DNA from: Tuctoria greenei
Lineage: Eukaryota > Streptophyta > Magnoliopsida > Poales > Poaceae
Direction of reading: 5' to 3'
Assembly (NCBI GenBank): GCA_036927565.1
Contig: JAYESD010000001.1
Span: forward strand, 115,549,110 to 115,613,109
Length of the DNA stretch: 64,000 bases
In this document: positions 42,229 through 54,471 of the stretch, one piece after another
Layout of the letters: every line of letters starts with the position of its first letter
Position numbering within the stretch: the stretch's first letter is position 1
Program-made: the position numbers and the translations under genes
The notes under the pieces: model-generated
Seen by the model: only the letters and a program-made list of their open reading frames with translations
Database searches by the model: none
What the model was told of the DNA's origin: nothing

Positions 42229-43548
42229 TTGGATTCTCAAGGGTTGGATATTGTACTTGGTATGGAATGGTTGAGGAAGCACAATGGAGTTATTGAGTGT
42301 GCCACGAAGACGGTGAAGTTGAGCAATGAAGAAGGGATCACCATAGAATTTGAAGCATCTCAAACCGCACCGAAGCAATTGGTGTTGAATCATATGGACG
42401 GTGCCACAATTGAGGAGATTCCGGTGGTGTGTGAATTTTTGGATGTTTTTCCAGACGAGTTGCCAGGTATGCCACCCAATCGAGACATTCAGTTTGTTAT
42501 TGATTTAATACCTGGAACTGCACCTATAACTAAGAGGTCGTATAGGATGCCTCCTATGGAATTAGCGGAGCTCAAGAACCAGATTCAAGAGCAATTAGAG
42601 AAGGGTTTTATTAGCCCTAGCTCTTCACCTTGGGGAGCGCCCATGCTGTTCATGGACAAGAAGGATGGATCCCAAATGATGTGCATAGATTACCGAGCTC
42701 TCAACGAGGTAACAATCAAGAACAAGTATACTTTGCCACGAATAGAGGACTTGTTTGATCAAATGAAGGGTGCTCGTTTCTTCTCTAAGATTTATTTGAG
42801 GTTGGGATACTTTCAAATGAAGATTAGACCATCGGACATACCCAAGACAGCTTTTAGGACACAGTATGGATCTTATGAGTACATCATGATGTCCTTTGGA
42901 TTGACAAATGCGCATGCCTACTTTATGTACCTCATGAATAAGGTCTTCATGGAGTACTTGGACAAGTTCGTCGTGGTGTTTATTGATGATATTATGATAT
43001 ACTCGAAGGATGAGAAAGAACATGAGGAACACTTGAGGCTTACATTACAATAATTGAGGGAGCATCGATTGTATGCCAAGTTCAACAAGTGTCAGTTTTG
43101 GTTGAGAGAGGTGTCGTTTTTGGGTCATATAATTTCAGGAGGAGGAGTATCAGTTGACCCCGGAAAAGTGAGAGACGTGTTGAAGTGGGAACTGCAGCAA
43201 AATGTCAAGGAAATAAGAAGTTTTCTTGGGATGGCTGGATATTACCGTCGGTTTATCAAGGACTTCTCCAAGATAGCCAAGCCTATGACGGAGTTGCTAA
43301 TGAAGGGAAAGGCGTTCCAATGGACTGAAGCTTGTCAGAATAGTTTTGAGGAGCTAAAGAAGAGGTTGACAACAACCCCAGTTTTGGTATTGCCGGATGT
43401 AAGCAAGAGTTTTGACATTTATTGCGATGCATCCAGACAAGGACTTGGATGTGTATTGATGCAAGAAGGTCAAGTGGTCGCCTATGCATCAAGACAATTG
43501 AAGAAACATGAGCAGAATTACCCAGCACATGATTTAGAACTTGCAGCC
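42229..43548 (+). pseudogene. Protease end, RT and truncated RNase H, F unit 2
   Basis: One frame of 274 codons (42229-43053) covers the protease end and RT palm with [10 protein letters not shown] intact. Two RT substitutions stand out: [13 protein letters not shown] in place of KIDLRSG, removing the first catalytic Asp, and LTNAHAYFM for LTNAPAYFM. The stop after LRLTLQ is shared with unit 1. The following frame runs to the same GCAGCC deletion junction (43543-43548), losing most of RNase H. Confidence 0.88.
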
Positions 43549-44674
43549 ATTGAAGATCCCGGAATGTAAGCGGGAAGAAATTGGAATGGACTTCATAGTT
43601 GGGTTACCACGTACTCAGTCCGGGTATGACTCAAATTGGGTAATTGTGGATCGCTTAACCAAGTCAGCTCATTTTGTTCCTGTGAAGACCAAATATACAG
43701 CTGCACAATTGGCCGAAATATACATGGAGCATATTGTGTGTTGACATGGAGTCCCTAAGAAGATAGTTTCGGACAAAGGTTCACAATTTACCTCCAGATT
43801 TTGGCAAAAATTGCATGAAGCATTGGGAACGAGGTTGAATTTTAGTTCAGCATATCATCCACAAACGGATGGACAAACCGAGAGGACCAATCAGATTTTG
43901 GAGGACATTTTAAGAGCTTGTGCTTTAAAGCATGGGAAAAGTTGGGACAAAAGCTTGCCATATGCGGAATTTTCATACAACAATAGTTACCAAGCGAGTT
44001 TGAAGATGTCACCATATGAAGCGCTTTATGGGAGGAAGTGTAGGACACCTTTATTCTGGAATGAGGCAGGAGAAACTCAAGTATTTGGTCCGGATGTGTT
44101 GCAAGAAGCCGAAAAGCAAGTCCAAATAATTCTTGAAAACTTGAGGGCTGCCCAATCAAGACAAAAAGGCTATGCGGACAATAGGAGAAGGAAATTAGCC
44201 TTTGAAATAGGAGATTTTGTTTACCTCGAGGTGTCACCAATGAGGGGTCATAAGAGGTTTAACATAAGGGGCAAGCTCGCACCTCGTTATATTGGACCAT
44301 TCAAGATTTTGGACAAAAGAGGAGAAGTAGCGTATAAGTTGGAGATGCCAGCTCATATTTCGGATGTCCATGATGTCTTTCATGTTTCCCAGCTCAAGAA
44401 GTGTTTGAGAGTACCGGAATAACAAGTGCTAATGGAAGAATTGTAACTAGGGGAAGATTTGGCTTATGCCGAACAACCGGTCAAAATCTTGGAAACTAAG
44501 GAGAGGGTCACAAGGAACAAGGTTATTAGATGGTGTAAGGTTCAATGGAAGCACCACACAGAAAAAGAAGCAACTTGGGAGCTAGAAGATGATCTCAAGA
44601 AGGACTTTCCCTATCTATTCTCTTCCGCGTTGAAGCTTGAGGGCGAGATTCATTTTAAGGGGGTAGGTTTGTAA
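43549..44674 (+). pseudogene. Integrase core and chromodomain-like tail, F unit 2
   Basis: As in unit 1, with extra stops at 43567, 43742 (a former Arg in IVCRHG), 44420 and 44443. The catalytic motifs MDFIVGL, VSDKGSQF and DGQTERTN remain. The chromodomain-like block is readable at 44459-44600. The stop codon again lies in the first bases of the next LTR. Confidence 0.87.
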
Positions 44675-44818
44675 CACCCTCATTTTCATGGATCATGCCC
44701 TAAATACACTCATATACATGTTTAACATTGATCCACATAAAGAGGAACAAGTTTAAAATTGATTTGAAGCATTTAAAATTGATTTGGATCAAAACCGCAC
44801 TTAAAATGCAGGAAAGTG

Positions 44819-45087
44819 CGGACTAGTCCGATTTTTGCTGCGGACTAGTCCGATTTTGGCTCTGGAAACTTTCGGACTTGTCCGATTTTGTGTGGACAAG
44901 TCCGATATTCCAAGAATCCTTGAAAAATTGCTAAGTCCTTGGACTTCTCCGGACTAGTCCGGTGTTCCAGCGGACTTGTCCGATTTCCTCTCTGTCTAAA
45001 GTCGGACTTGTCCGATGTTTTGCGAGACTTGTCCGATTTTCTCTCTGGACGAATTCGGACTAGTCCGGTCCTGTCCGGACTTGTCCG
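44819..45087. repeat. U3 palindrome array in LTR3
   Basis: Ten sites with the same spacing as LTR1 and LTR2, first at 44819 and last at 45076. Several sites degenerate in LTR1 are perfect here. Confidence 0.88.
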
Positions 45088-45256
45088 ATATTTCGCGACT
45101 CCGAGTTGATCCTTTGTTTTACGACTTGTTTCTTGGGTTTCATGTTAAGTGGGCCTAGGGACGTCGTGCCTAACTCTTTTAGAGCCAATGTGGGACTCTA
45201 AACCGGCCTCTACTCGTCCCAAATCTCGAAATCCATCTAACCCTAGCCTCCACCTC

Positions 45257-45264
45257 TATATAAA
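45257..45264 (+). promoter_or_regulatory. TATA box of LTR3
   Basis: TATATAAA in the conserved context. Confidence 0.75.
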
Positions 45265-47471
45265 CAGCCCCACCCCTTGGATTGACATCTATTTGCCACT
45301 TTTCCACCCACCCAAAACCTAGTTCGTGGGGAGCCACCATCAAGGAGGGAGGAGAAGATCCCAAGCAAGAAGAAGAAGAGGAGGAAACGAAAGAGGATCA
45401 AGATCTCCACCAAGTTTCGTTCTTCACCACCAATTAATCCCCAAGTTCATCACCAACCCTAGATCACCAAGATTCAAGTGTTACCTCCAAGTTTCTTGAT
45501 TCATTGGAGTTCTAAACACCTGGTATACCTTCTATTATCTTTTCCTTACGTGAATTCAACCCCTAATCTCCGAATTTACGTCGATCTGGAAAACCCTAAT
45601 CTGCTGATCTCGCAGAGTGCGAACTTGTCCGGTCCCTAGCAGACTAGTCCGATTTCCCTGGATAAATTGTGTTGAATAAATTCCAAAAATTGACCTAATG
45701 AACTCCAAACCTGTATAAACTTGTTAAAATCTATTGGAACTAGTTAGTGATCATTAAAAGCAATCTAGTAACAAGGTCTACCTTGCATTTGCATTAATCA
45801 TGCATGCCATGTCATATTGAGTAATATTTGTGCACTCTTTGATTGTGTTTCTTTTCTTGTATGTTTATTGTGCGGATTAGATGGATTTGCGCTAGAGAGT
45901 GCAGCGGAGGATCTACAGCACCAAGAGTTTGAAGGCTTTGACCCTAATCAACAACAAGAGCAAGGCAAGTGTCCTTGAAGCATATTGATCTTGTTTTTAA
46001 AATAAATGTTTTGTTTGCAAAACTACATGCTTTGTCAATTTGATGGGAATCCTATGACAGGAAGTTTACTAGATTTGTTTAACCACAATTGTCACTTGGA
46101 ATTATGGTAGAGAGTCGGGATGGGCTTTTTACCTTTTTGCTTCACTTAATCAACTGGGATGGGAAACAACTATACCGCTCAATTTAATTATGCATGGATG
46201 AGATTATGGTTAACATGAACTGGTTAAATGTGACATGGTAATAGGTGATCTAAGCAAGCCTGGTATGTGGATGTGTTGGATGTTATGGTGGTTTGCTTGC
46301 TTTAGATATAAGGACTAGTTCATGAGAGAATAAGCCAGGACTACAGTGCCACCACGAGGCCAAGTATGGGTGCGACGTAGCTAGTTAATTAGGGCTTTGC
46401 TATTGCTGTTTGGACCATTGTGGATGCTCGGGGAAGGGGTAGTCGGGTTGGGTTTGTTGATGATTGGTGGGACTACCCTGGGATCCGAATGGCTCAAGAG
46501 GGGGCCCTTGGTTGAAGATGTGCTCTATAGGAGACATCACCACCAGTGAAACCTCAGTGGGGTCTAAATAGGCTAGTAATCTCTTTGTAAATGCTAATTT
46601 GTGATCTCTTGGCCATACACCAAAGGAAGTGTGTAATTGGCATAAGAGAGGTTTCTTTAGTCGCCGATGGGTGATGAATTCACAAACACGTGGGTAAAGT
46701 GGTACAAACTCTGCATAGTGTGTCTAAAACTATCATGATAGCCATGCTCCCGGTTATGAGCACCTGGACAACTTCCATGATTAGAGGGAACATGGTATTG
46801 GGATGGTATTTGGGATGGTTATGGTTGGTATTATGGTTATGGATTAATTTCCGGTATTGAATATGGTTTTGGTAAATGGTGAAATCTGGAATTATTGATA
46901 AGGATGGTGAAATATGGATTGGTATTATGATATTATTTATGATTATGATGGGTTTACTTCACATACATGTAATATATTGCTTTTCAAATATTTTAATGTA
47001 CTTTTCAGCACTTTGCCATTATTATTGTCGTCATTTGACTCAGCCACATGTCATACTTTCCACACTTGCTGAGTACAACATGTACTCACTCTTGCAATCC
47101 CCCCCCAACAGTTGCAGGTCAGGATTGGGAGTTTAATGGTGAGAATGTGGAGTTATAGGCCGTGTCTACCGTTAGCTTGCCTGTGGTGTTGATTGGAGCT
47201 GCGCTATACCCTATTGCTTATGCTGCCTAGCTGTTTAGTTTGCTTAATTAGAGTATTTCCGCTGCATTAGTTGAACTTGTCATAAATATTCATTGGAGCT
47301 TGTATTCGAGGATAATATGGTTTGTGTAATAAAATTTGATTAATTAATCTTGTTCTATGGTAATTATTTGTATATCGATTGTGATTGAACTCGTGTATGT
47401 GTGTTGAACATCCTGGGCACACATATGCATTAGCTTGGTTCCTTTTTTTTTCAGAACCGGGCATCACAGAT

Positions 47472-47484
47472 TGGTATCATAGCC
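47472..47484 (+). other. Primer-binding site, F unit 3 (mutated)
   Basis: TGGTATCATAGCC, with one mismatch (G to T at the ninth base) to the Met-tRNA complement. Confidence 0.85.
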
Positions 47485-47737
47485 ACAGGTTGACCGTAGG
47501 ATGCAGCCTAGATAGAATGGACACTTTAGAGCACATAGGGGCACTCAGGAATCGATGTGTTTTTGCTTGGTGTGTGTTGCTATATATATTGTTTGCTTGT
47601 GTGCTTAATAGAGGATTTTGGGATGCTTTAGCATTGCCATGTCCACCTAGGCTAGTGTAGCTAGTTGTTTAGTTTCATATCCCTTGATGCATATAGTTGG
47701 GGACGTTTTCTAATCCTTACCTGTTGCTTTTCTTCAG

Positions 47738-49158
47738 ATGGTGAAGACTCGCAACCAGAGGGATGCTAATGATGAGGACGAGAACAATGGAGTGCCTCAG
47801 AACAACAATGGACAAGGATCTACTCAGGGAGCCCTCAACACTGAGCAGCTATTTTCTATGCAAAACCAGCTCATGCAGACCATGATACAAACTATGGGAC
47901 TGCTGCAGGCTGGCAATATCAATAATCAGCCCCACATGCCTCCACCGCCATCTCGCCTCCTCATAACCGATTGGGAGAGTTTATGAGGACTAGGCCGCCA
48001 ACCTTTGCTCAAGCCGCTGACCCTATGGATGCGGATGATTGGCTCAAGTCCATGGAGAAGAAACATGCTATTGTTTAATGCAGTGACAGGGAGAAGGTGC
48101 TATTTGCTTCTCATCAACTCGTTGGAGAAGCTGCGGATTGGTGGGATTCTTTATGCAATGCTCATGAGAACCAAGAGGGAATCACTTGGGATGACTTTAA
48201 AGAGAGCTTCTATTCTCATTATGTGCCTGAGGGAGTTATGATTTTGAAGAGGCAAGAATTCGAGAACTTAAGGCAAGGAAGATCAAGCGTGAGTGAATAT
48301 CTCAATAGGTTCACTCAACTCTCAAGGTATGCGCCCGAGGATGTGAGTCGGGACAGCCGGAAGCAATATTTGTTCATGATAGGCTTGAACAATGAAATCC
48401 AAGTGCAACTACTCAATTGTGACTATGCCAATTTTTAGAAGCTTGTGGACAAAGCAATTGTGGTTGAGAACAAGATCTGTGAGATGGAGCAAGACAACAA
48501 GAGGAAGTCGCCATATCAAGGACAGCAACAAGTAAGTAATGTGCGCCCTCGTCTTGCACCACCCAATGCGCCCTATTACAGCTCCTTTATTCTTGCTCAA
48601 CACCCTGGTTATGCACCGCGCCCAACTTAGTTTGTGCAGCAGCGCCCTCTCATGCAAGCACCTATGCCTCCAATGCCTTATGCGCCTCGTGCTAATTTTC
48701 CTTCTGCAAGTGTTCAAAACCAAGCTTGTCCCAATAATTCTGGTGCAGTGAAGAAGTGTTATACTTGTGGAGAAGCTAGACACTTTGCGCATCAATGTCC
48801 TAAGTCAGGCCTTGATCAAGGAAGCAATGCGCCGAGGCAAAATCCAAGACCCAATGGAGGAGTTCCACAAGGATGCCGTGGACAGCAGAATTTTGCTCGT
48901 GGCAACGTGAACCATGTATCTACGGAGGATGCTCAACAAGCGGATGACGTGGTCATTGGTATATTTCTCGCCAACTCCAACCCCGCGACTATGTTATTTG
49001 ATTATGGAGCATCGCATTCACTCATTTCATCGAAGTATGTTGCCAAGTATAGTTTGCCTATCTCTCATATGAAGTTTACTCTATTGGTTAAGTCTCCTGG
49101 GGGAGAGATGAGGACAAATATAGTATGTCCAAAAGTAAGCCTTAGAATAAGGGGGTAG
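47738..49158 (+). pseudogene. gag: gag and protease start, F unit 3
   Basis: The ATG at 47738 opens MVKTRNQRDAND. Unlike units 1 and 2, the early frame is not cut at codon 49. A frameshift comes later, in the Pro run near 47950. Stops follow at 48076, 48436 and 48628. Capsid motifs (LVGEAADWWDS, FYSHYVPEG, LRQGRSSVSEYLNRF) and the knuckle (CYTCGEARHFAHQC) are clear. The protease active site reads LFDYGASHS, with Tyr for the Ser of DSG. Confidence 0.87.
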
Positions 49159-49181
49159 ACTTCTCCGCCAACCTCATTGTT

Positions 49182-49609
49182 TTGGATTCTCAAGGGTTGG
49201 ACATTATACTTTGTATGGACTGGTTGAGGAAGCACAATGGAGTTATTGAGTGTGCCATGAAGATGGTGAAGGTGACCAATGAAGAAGGGATTACCGTAGA
49301 ATTTGAAGCATCTCAAACCGCACCGAAGCAATTGGAGTTGAATCATATGGACGGTGCCGCAAGTGAGGAGATTCCGGTGGTGTGTGAATTTTTGGATGTT
49401 TTTCCGGACGAGTTGCCAGGTATGCCACCTGATCGAGACATTGAGTTTGTTATTGATTTAATATCTGGAACTGCACCTATAGCTAAGAGGCCGTATAGGA
49501 TGCCTCCTTTGGAATTAGCGGAGCTCAAGAAGCAAATTCAAGAGCAACTAGAGAAGGGGTTTATTCGCCCTAGCTCTTCGCCTTGGGGAGCACCCGTTCT
49601 ATTTGTGGA
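49182..49609 (+). pseudogene. Protease end and start of RT, F unit 3 (interrupted by copia B)
   Basis: One open frame from MDSQGLDIIL through [17 protein letters not shown] and [19 protein letters not shown]. Copia B inserts after GTGGA inside the codons for Val-Asp. The frame resumes at 59611 with [15 protein letters not shown]. Confidence 0.9.
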
Positions 49610-49717
49610 TGTAAGACCTATGTGTGCTGAATACATTGGCTTGTAGTGAATATACTTGCTTTGACGATAAAAGTTTTGAATATCACCAAAACACCTGATT
49701 ATCAAGGTCCGACTCTA

Positions 49718-49984
49718 GCTCCGAGCTACAGTGAAGTCCGACTAGCTTTGGTCAGCTCCGGTGAGTTTTGTCTTTAGCTACGACATGTCTTTGATAGCTC
49801 CGGCGTGTTTTTGCTAAGCTCCGAGTTGATTTTTCTAGCTCCGGCTTTTGGGTTTACTAGTTCCGACTAGTTCTGGTTAGCTCCGGCGCTAGGTCCTGCT
49901 AGTTTTGTAAGCTCCGGCGGGAGCTTGGTTGTACTAGTTTGATAAGCTCCGGCACTAGGTTCTACTAGGTTTTGTTAGCTCCGG
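49718..49984. repeat. AGCTCCGG array in 5' LTR of copia B
   Basis: AGCTCCGG-type octamers at 49718, 49754, 49776, 49796, 49817, 49837, 49859, 49879, 49910, 49945 and 49977. From 49754 to 49879 the steps are 22, 20, 21, 20, 22 and 20 bp. Many are followed by C and a T-rich spacer. It lies 100-370 bp inside the LTR, well upstream of the TATA box. Confidence 0.8.
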
Positions 49985-50771
49985 CTCAAGGTCCGGGTTG
50001 CTCTGGCAAGGAGCGGAACTTGACCGTAATGCTTTTGCTTTTCATTTGCAATGTTTTGTACTTGCTTTACATTGTTGGAAAGATTGCTTAGTATTCATTT
50101 GCTATGTTTTTGGTGTATTTTGGTTGATATGGATGCTATTGTGTTACTGTGGTTTTGCAACATGCTTATGTGAGGTTCTCACATAGGGTGTTGTGTTCGG
50201 AACTAACTTGAGTCAAGTTGAGGACTTGGGCTCGTATGGATTGGTTGTTTATTCATGTGCAGGTGTTTCTTGAGTTCAAGACATGGCTGGTGACGAGATC
50301 CATTGGACTAGTCTCAGGGAGGAGATGAGGTTCCAACAATCAAATTTAGGAGGAATTGTGGTTGAGCTGATCAGGAGGTTGCGTAGCATGATTGAATCAA
50401 GAACAATGCATATGAAGGTATCGTGGACGTCATTGGAAGATGTTTGCACGTGTGCAAGGAGTGCATGGACGTGGCTACATGGTTCCGAGATGTGGTCGGA
50501 AAGGTCCAACCGACTAGGTCATGGACTCAGGCTGCGGCTGAGTCGGGTTTGACTCAAATATGGAATGTTTTGAGTTGGTTATGATAGGATTTCGTGTGGG
50601 TCACGAATTTGAGTTGTTTATGAATGTGGGATACATTCCTAAGGTGTTTGGAAGTCTTAAGATTGCTTCTATCTGCGTGTAGAAGAATCCTAAGCAATTA
50701 TGGAAAGTTACGATTCGTGAACAGAGTAGGATTAGGTTCCTGATTTGAGTTGAGTTGGCTTTCGAGCTGGT

Positions 50772-50779
50772 TATATAAG
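50772..50779 (+). promoter_or_regulatory. TATA box of copia B 5' LTR
   Basis: TATATAAG after GAGCTGGT. The 3' LTR has TATAAAAG at the equivalent place (58992-58999). Confidence 0.65.
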
Positions 50780-51393
50780 CAAGGGAGCCCAGAGCTCGTG
50801 GTGGACGACTTTGGGGCTGTTCCTCTTGTGTTCTATTGAATAAAATTCGTAGTTTGAAGGAACTTTTGTGCTTTGTTCGTCAGACTTGTTCCAGACAAGT
50901 TTTACTCGTCGAGTTTCTGGACAGCACTACCTTTCATCGGTGGTTTTATCATAACTCGAGTTTTACAGATCCAATTGACGTGATTATTTTTGGTTTGTCT
51001 TAACAACTTGATTGTCTATCATATGTAAAAATCTCACGGTCATTGGATTTGTGGTCTATGATCTACACGAGTTTCTTTGCAGCGTTCCAGAACTGTTTTT
51101 TTTTTCTCGGGTAGGGCAGATTGACCATTGTTTGATCTTTCGATCATAACTTGAGTTTTTCTCGATGGATTTGAGTGATTCTTTTTGTTTTGTTTTCGTG
51201 ACTTGATTCCCTATGATATCTATCACTTGTTTCATGGTGAAACACGTTTAGATTAGTCTCACACACGATTTCTTTAACAGATCATTTTTCTGCCGAAAGG
51301 GTTTGGGGTTTAATTGTTTCCGCTGCGTAAGATTTTTAAATCTACTATTCACCCCCCTCTGGTAGCTTTTCACATGCTCTTCGATCCTACAAT

Positions 51394-51406
51394 TGGTATC
51401 AGAGCC
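51394..51406 (+). other. Primer-binding site of copia B
   Basis: TGGTATCAGAGCC, two bases after the LTR; initiator Met-tRNA type. Confidence 0.92.
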
Positions 51407-51453
51407 ACGGTGCTCTAATCTTTGTGATTTGCACGTGTTTTTAACTAATCATT

Positions 51454-53580
51454 ATGGAGAAGTACTCTGCCAAACCTTGTGTGTTCGCTGGTATTGATTT
51501 TCAGGTTTGGAAGGCACGCATGGACGCTTACATCCAGGCACAAGGCTTTGCAATATGGGAGAAGGTATACAAGACTTATGAAGTGCCATCAAATGATCAA
51601 GTTACAACTACAAATCTGAGAGATGTCGACAACAACAACAAGGCTCGGAACTTGATCATACAAGGATTAACACAAAGCGACTTCGACCGTGTTGCACACC
51701 TCCGATCTGCATACGATGTGTGGAAAGCACATTGTGACTACCACGAAGGATCCAACACGATCAAAGAAGTAAGGCAAGACATGTTCAAGAAAGAATACAT
51801 GCACTTCGAGATGCAACCCGGTGAGTCTATTGATGACCCTTTTGCTCGCTTTAATAAGATTCTCAGCAACTTGTGTAGTGTCAATGTTAATTTTTCAGAT
51901 GCTGAAAATGCTAGGCAATTGCTAAGTGCATTAGATATGTCAATTTGGGATATGAAAGTCACATCTATTCGTGAATCTACTGTCATGAGTTCACTTACTT
52001 TAGATATGCTATATTCCAAGTTAAAAACTCATGAAATTGACATAATCTCACGTAAGAACCCCAATAAGTCTATTGCATTTGTTTCACAACGTGATATGTC
52101 TAGCTCCGGCCAATCATCATCTTGCAATACTCTTGCTTTGTTGTCCTCACTAACCGTGGAGCAGATCGAAGAATTTCCAGAAGAGGAGTTGGAACTCATC
52201 TCTAATAGATTCTCAAAAGCATTGCAAAATGTGAGAACTAGAAGGAGAGGAAGCTCAGGACCTCAACGCTGTTTTGAATGTGGTAAAACAGGACACTTTC
52301 GTACAGAATACCCTAACCTTTCAGGTCCGACCTCCCGGGAAGAAAAACAAAGCAAGGTTCGGACCTCCTCTGGAAATTTCAACAAGAAGAAGAAAGGTAC
52401 CATAGGACGCTAGATAATCAACATTTTCATCACCGCGCTTCAAGAGTTCAGTTCAAGCGACGTGGACATTGGAAGTGATGACGATGAAGATGATTTGGCA
52501 AACTTGTGCTTTATGGCGGGCAAGTCAAGATCAAGTATGGAGGAGGCAGAACACAACAGTGACCATGAAGTGGTATGTCCTACTTGCGAAGAAATGTGTG
52601 ATGCCATTTCTCGTGCCACTATTATAGTTAAGAAAAAGGACAAAAAGCTTAGGGATAGTGCTGCTAAAATTGAATCACTAGAATCTAAAATTTCTCGTGC
52701 CACTTTGATTCCTAGTGATGATGCATGTTCCTCATGTGATTTAATATATGAACAATTGTCCTCATTAAGAAGTGCGCACACCTCCACACTTGATAAACTT
52801 GAGTTAGAAATTGAAAAGAACAAAGAGCTTGCTGCACTTAATGATAAAAACTTGAAAGATGCTAGCTGTTCTACAATTGATTTGCATTGTTCTACTTGTG
52901 ATGATCTTGATAAGAAACTACAGGATGCTATGAATGAAATTTCTATATTGAACAATGCTTTACATTCTCATGAAGTTAAATTTTGTTCCAATTGCAAACT
53001 AAAAGGAAAAACGTCATGTGAAAATTGCCTTGATCCGTCCAATAAACTTGATGACATGCATAGGACATTAGATCGGTTTTGTAATGGGAATAAGAACCTA
53101 AACTTACTGCTGAATTCTTCCAAGTCTTGCAATGATAAAACTGGTTTAGGTTTTGATTCTCATGCTCATGCTAAGGCAGATCTACCTAAAATTGTAAAGT
53201 CATTAAGAAGTGGTTTGATTCAAACAGTTCCTAAACAAAAAGGAGTGGTTTTCAAATCTGCAGGAGTGTTGTCTCATTCGGTTTCAAATAAAAATATTGT
53301 TTGCTCATCTAGACATGGACACAAAGTTAAATTTCATTGTACCTTCTGTGGTAGAGATGGTCATGTCATAAATTTTTGTTATAGACTAGCTAAACAACAG
53401 AAAAGGGAAAGAATGGTTGCTAGATCTCATAACTTTCATGCAAAATTTGCTGCACACATTGAACTGAATGTACAACCTGTTGTTTTGAGTCAAAAACATT
53501 CGAAGTTTACTTTCAGACCTTCTGTTTTTGCCTCCGGAGCTACTGATTTTTGTGCTACACAAGTAACACCTTATAGGTAA
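51454..53580 (+). pseudogene. gag: gag of copia B
   Basis: One frame from the ATG at 51454 with a stop at 52411. The same frame stays open to 53578, where another TAA falls, and continues beyond in frame with protease. The N-terminus has the copia gag features FAGIDFQVWKARMDAY and YDVWKAHCDYHEG. A first zinc knuckle near 52270-52310 (CFECGKTGHFRTEY) has its last Cys replaced by Tyr. The second half is an acidic, coiled-coil region with many CSTCDDL/CPTCEEM-like Cys pairs. A second, intact CX2CX4HX4C motif (CTFCGRDGHVINFC) lies near 53340-53380. The long gag fits the SIRE lineage. Confidence 0.87.
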
Positions 53581-53607
53581 GTAGTCAAGAATAAAAAATC
53601 TCAAACT

Positions 53608-54471
53608 TTGACTCATAAACCTGATGTTTTGTCTCAGCTTTCGCGTGTTTTTCCTGCTGCACGTTGCATGACTCAGTACTGGATTCCTAAATGCCTTTTG
53701 ACTAACCCCAGTATTGAGTCATCGACGTATTGTGCTTTTATGTACGTTACACGTTTGAGGAAGGAGAACATTTGGATTGTGGATTCCGGTTGCTCACACC
53801 ACATGACCGGTAACAAAGATTGGTTCTCCTCCCTCTCTTTTGTGTCATGTGTAGAAAATGTTACTTTTGCCGATAATTCCTCAACTCCTATAATTGCTAA
53901 GGGTTCGGTTAGAGTAAATGATCACTACACTTTGAAGGATGTGCCACTTGTCAAAAATTTGAAATACAGCTTGCTTTCTGTTGCACAATCGCTAGATGAA
54001 AATCTAAAAATTATTTTCAATAAAAACTACTGCAAAGTTGTAGGTTCAAATAGTGAGCTTATTTTTAACATGTCTCAGTTTGGAAGAGTTTTTAAAGCTG
54101 ATTTTGATATATCTTCCTCTAATCATAGGTGTCTAGTTGCTAATGATTCAAAGGACTTATATTTTTGGCATCGTAGACTTGGTCACGTAGGCTTTGATCA
54201 CCTAACGCGTGTTAGTGCTCTTGATCGCATACGTGGGCTGCCTAAGCTTAAAGGGGACAAAGAAATTGTGTGCTCTTCTTATAGACATGCTAAGATGGTT
54301 GCAGGTTCACATACTCCTCTCACAATGATCATGACAACTGAACCATGTCAACTTTTGCATCTTGACACCGTAGGACCTTCACGTGTTCAATCCTTCGGAG
54401 GTAAATGGTATGCTCTTGTTATCGTTGATGATTATTCTATATACTCTTGGGTTTATTTATGGCGTCTATGA
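53608..54471 (+). pseudogene. Protease, pre-integrase and start of integrase, copia B
   Basis: In frame with gag. The protease active site IVDSGCSHHMTG lies near 53780 and the LKYSLLSVAQ block near 53960. The pre-integrase zinc region has LYFWHRRLGHVGFDHL near 54160, but the expected paired Cys reads CSSYRHAK, where one Cys of the CX2C is lost. The integrase core begins with LLHLDTVGPS, carrying the first catalytic Asp, and ALVIVDDYSIYSWVY. The frame ends in a stop at 54469 and the register changes by +1. Confidence 0.88.

Larger units (their letters stand above)
44670..47468 (+). repeat. LTR3 of array F (recombinant)
   Basis: 2799 bp. Up to about 45630 it shares nearly all variants with LTR2. 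From about 45645 onward it follows LTR4 (CCGATTTCCCTGGATAAATTGTG and later differences). The body is therefore a join of two LTR types. Confidence 0.88.
49610..51391 (+). repeat. 5' LTR of copia B
   Basis: 1782 bp, TGTAAGACCTATGTG...CGATCCTACA. It is 26 bp shorter than the 3' LTR, mainly from a gap near 50490 where the 3' copy has an extra stretch bounded by GAGATGTGG-like repeats. A motif array lies at 49718-49984 and a TATA box at 50772. Confidence 0.95.
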
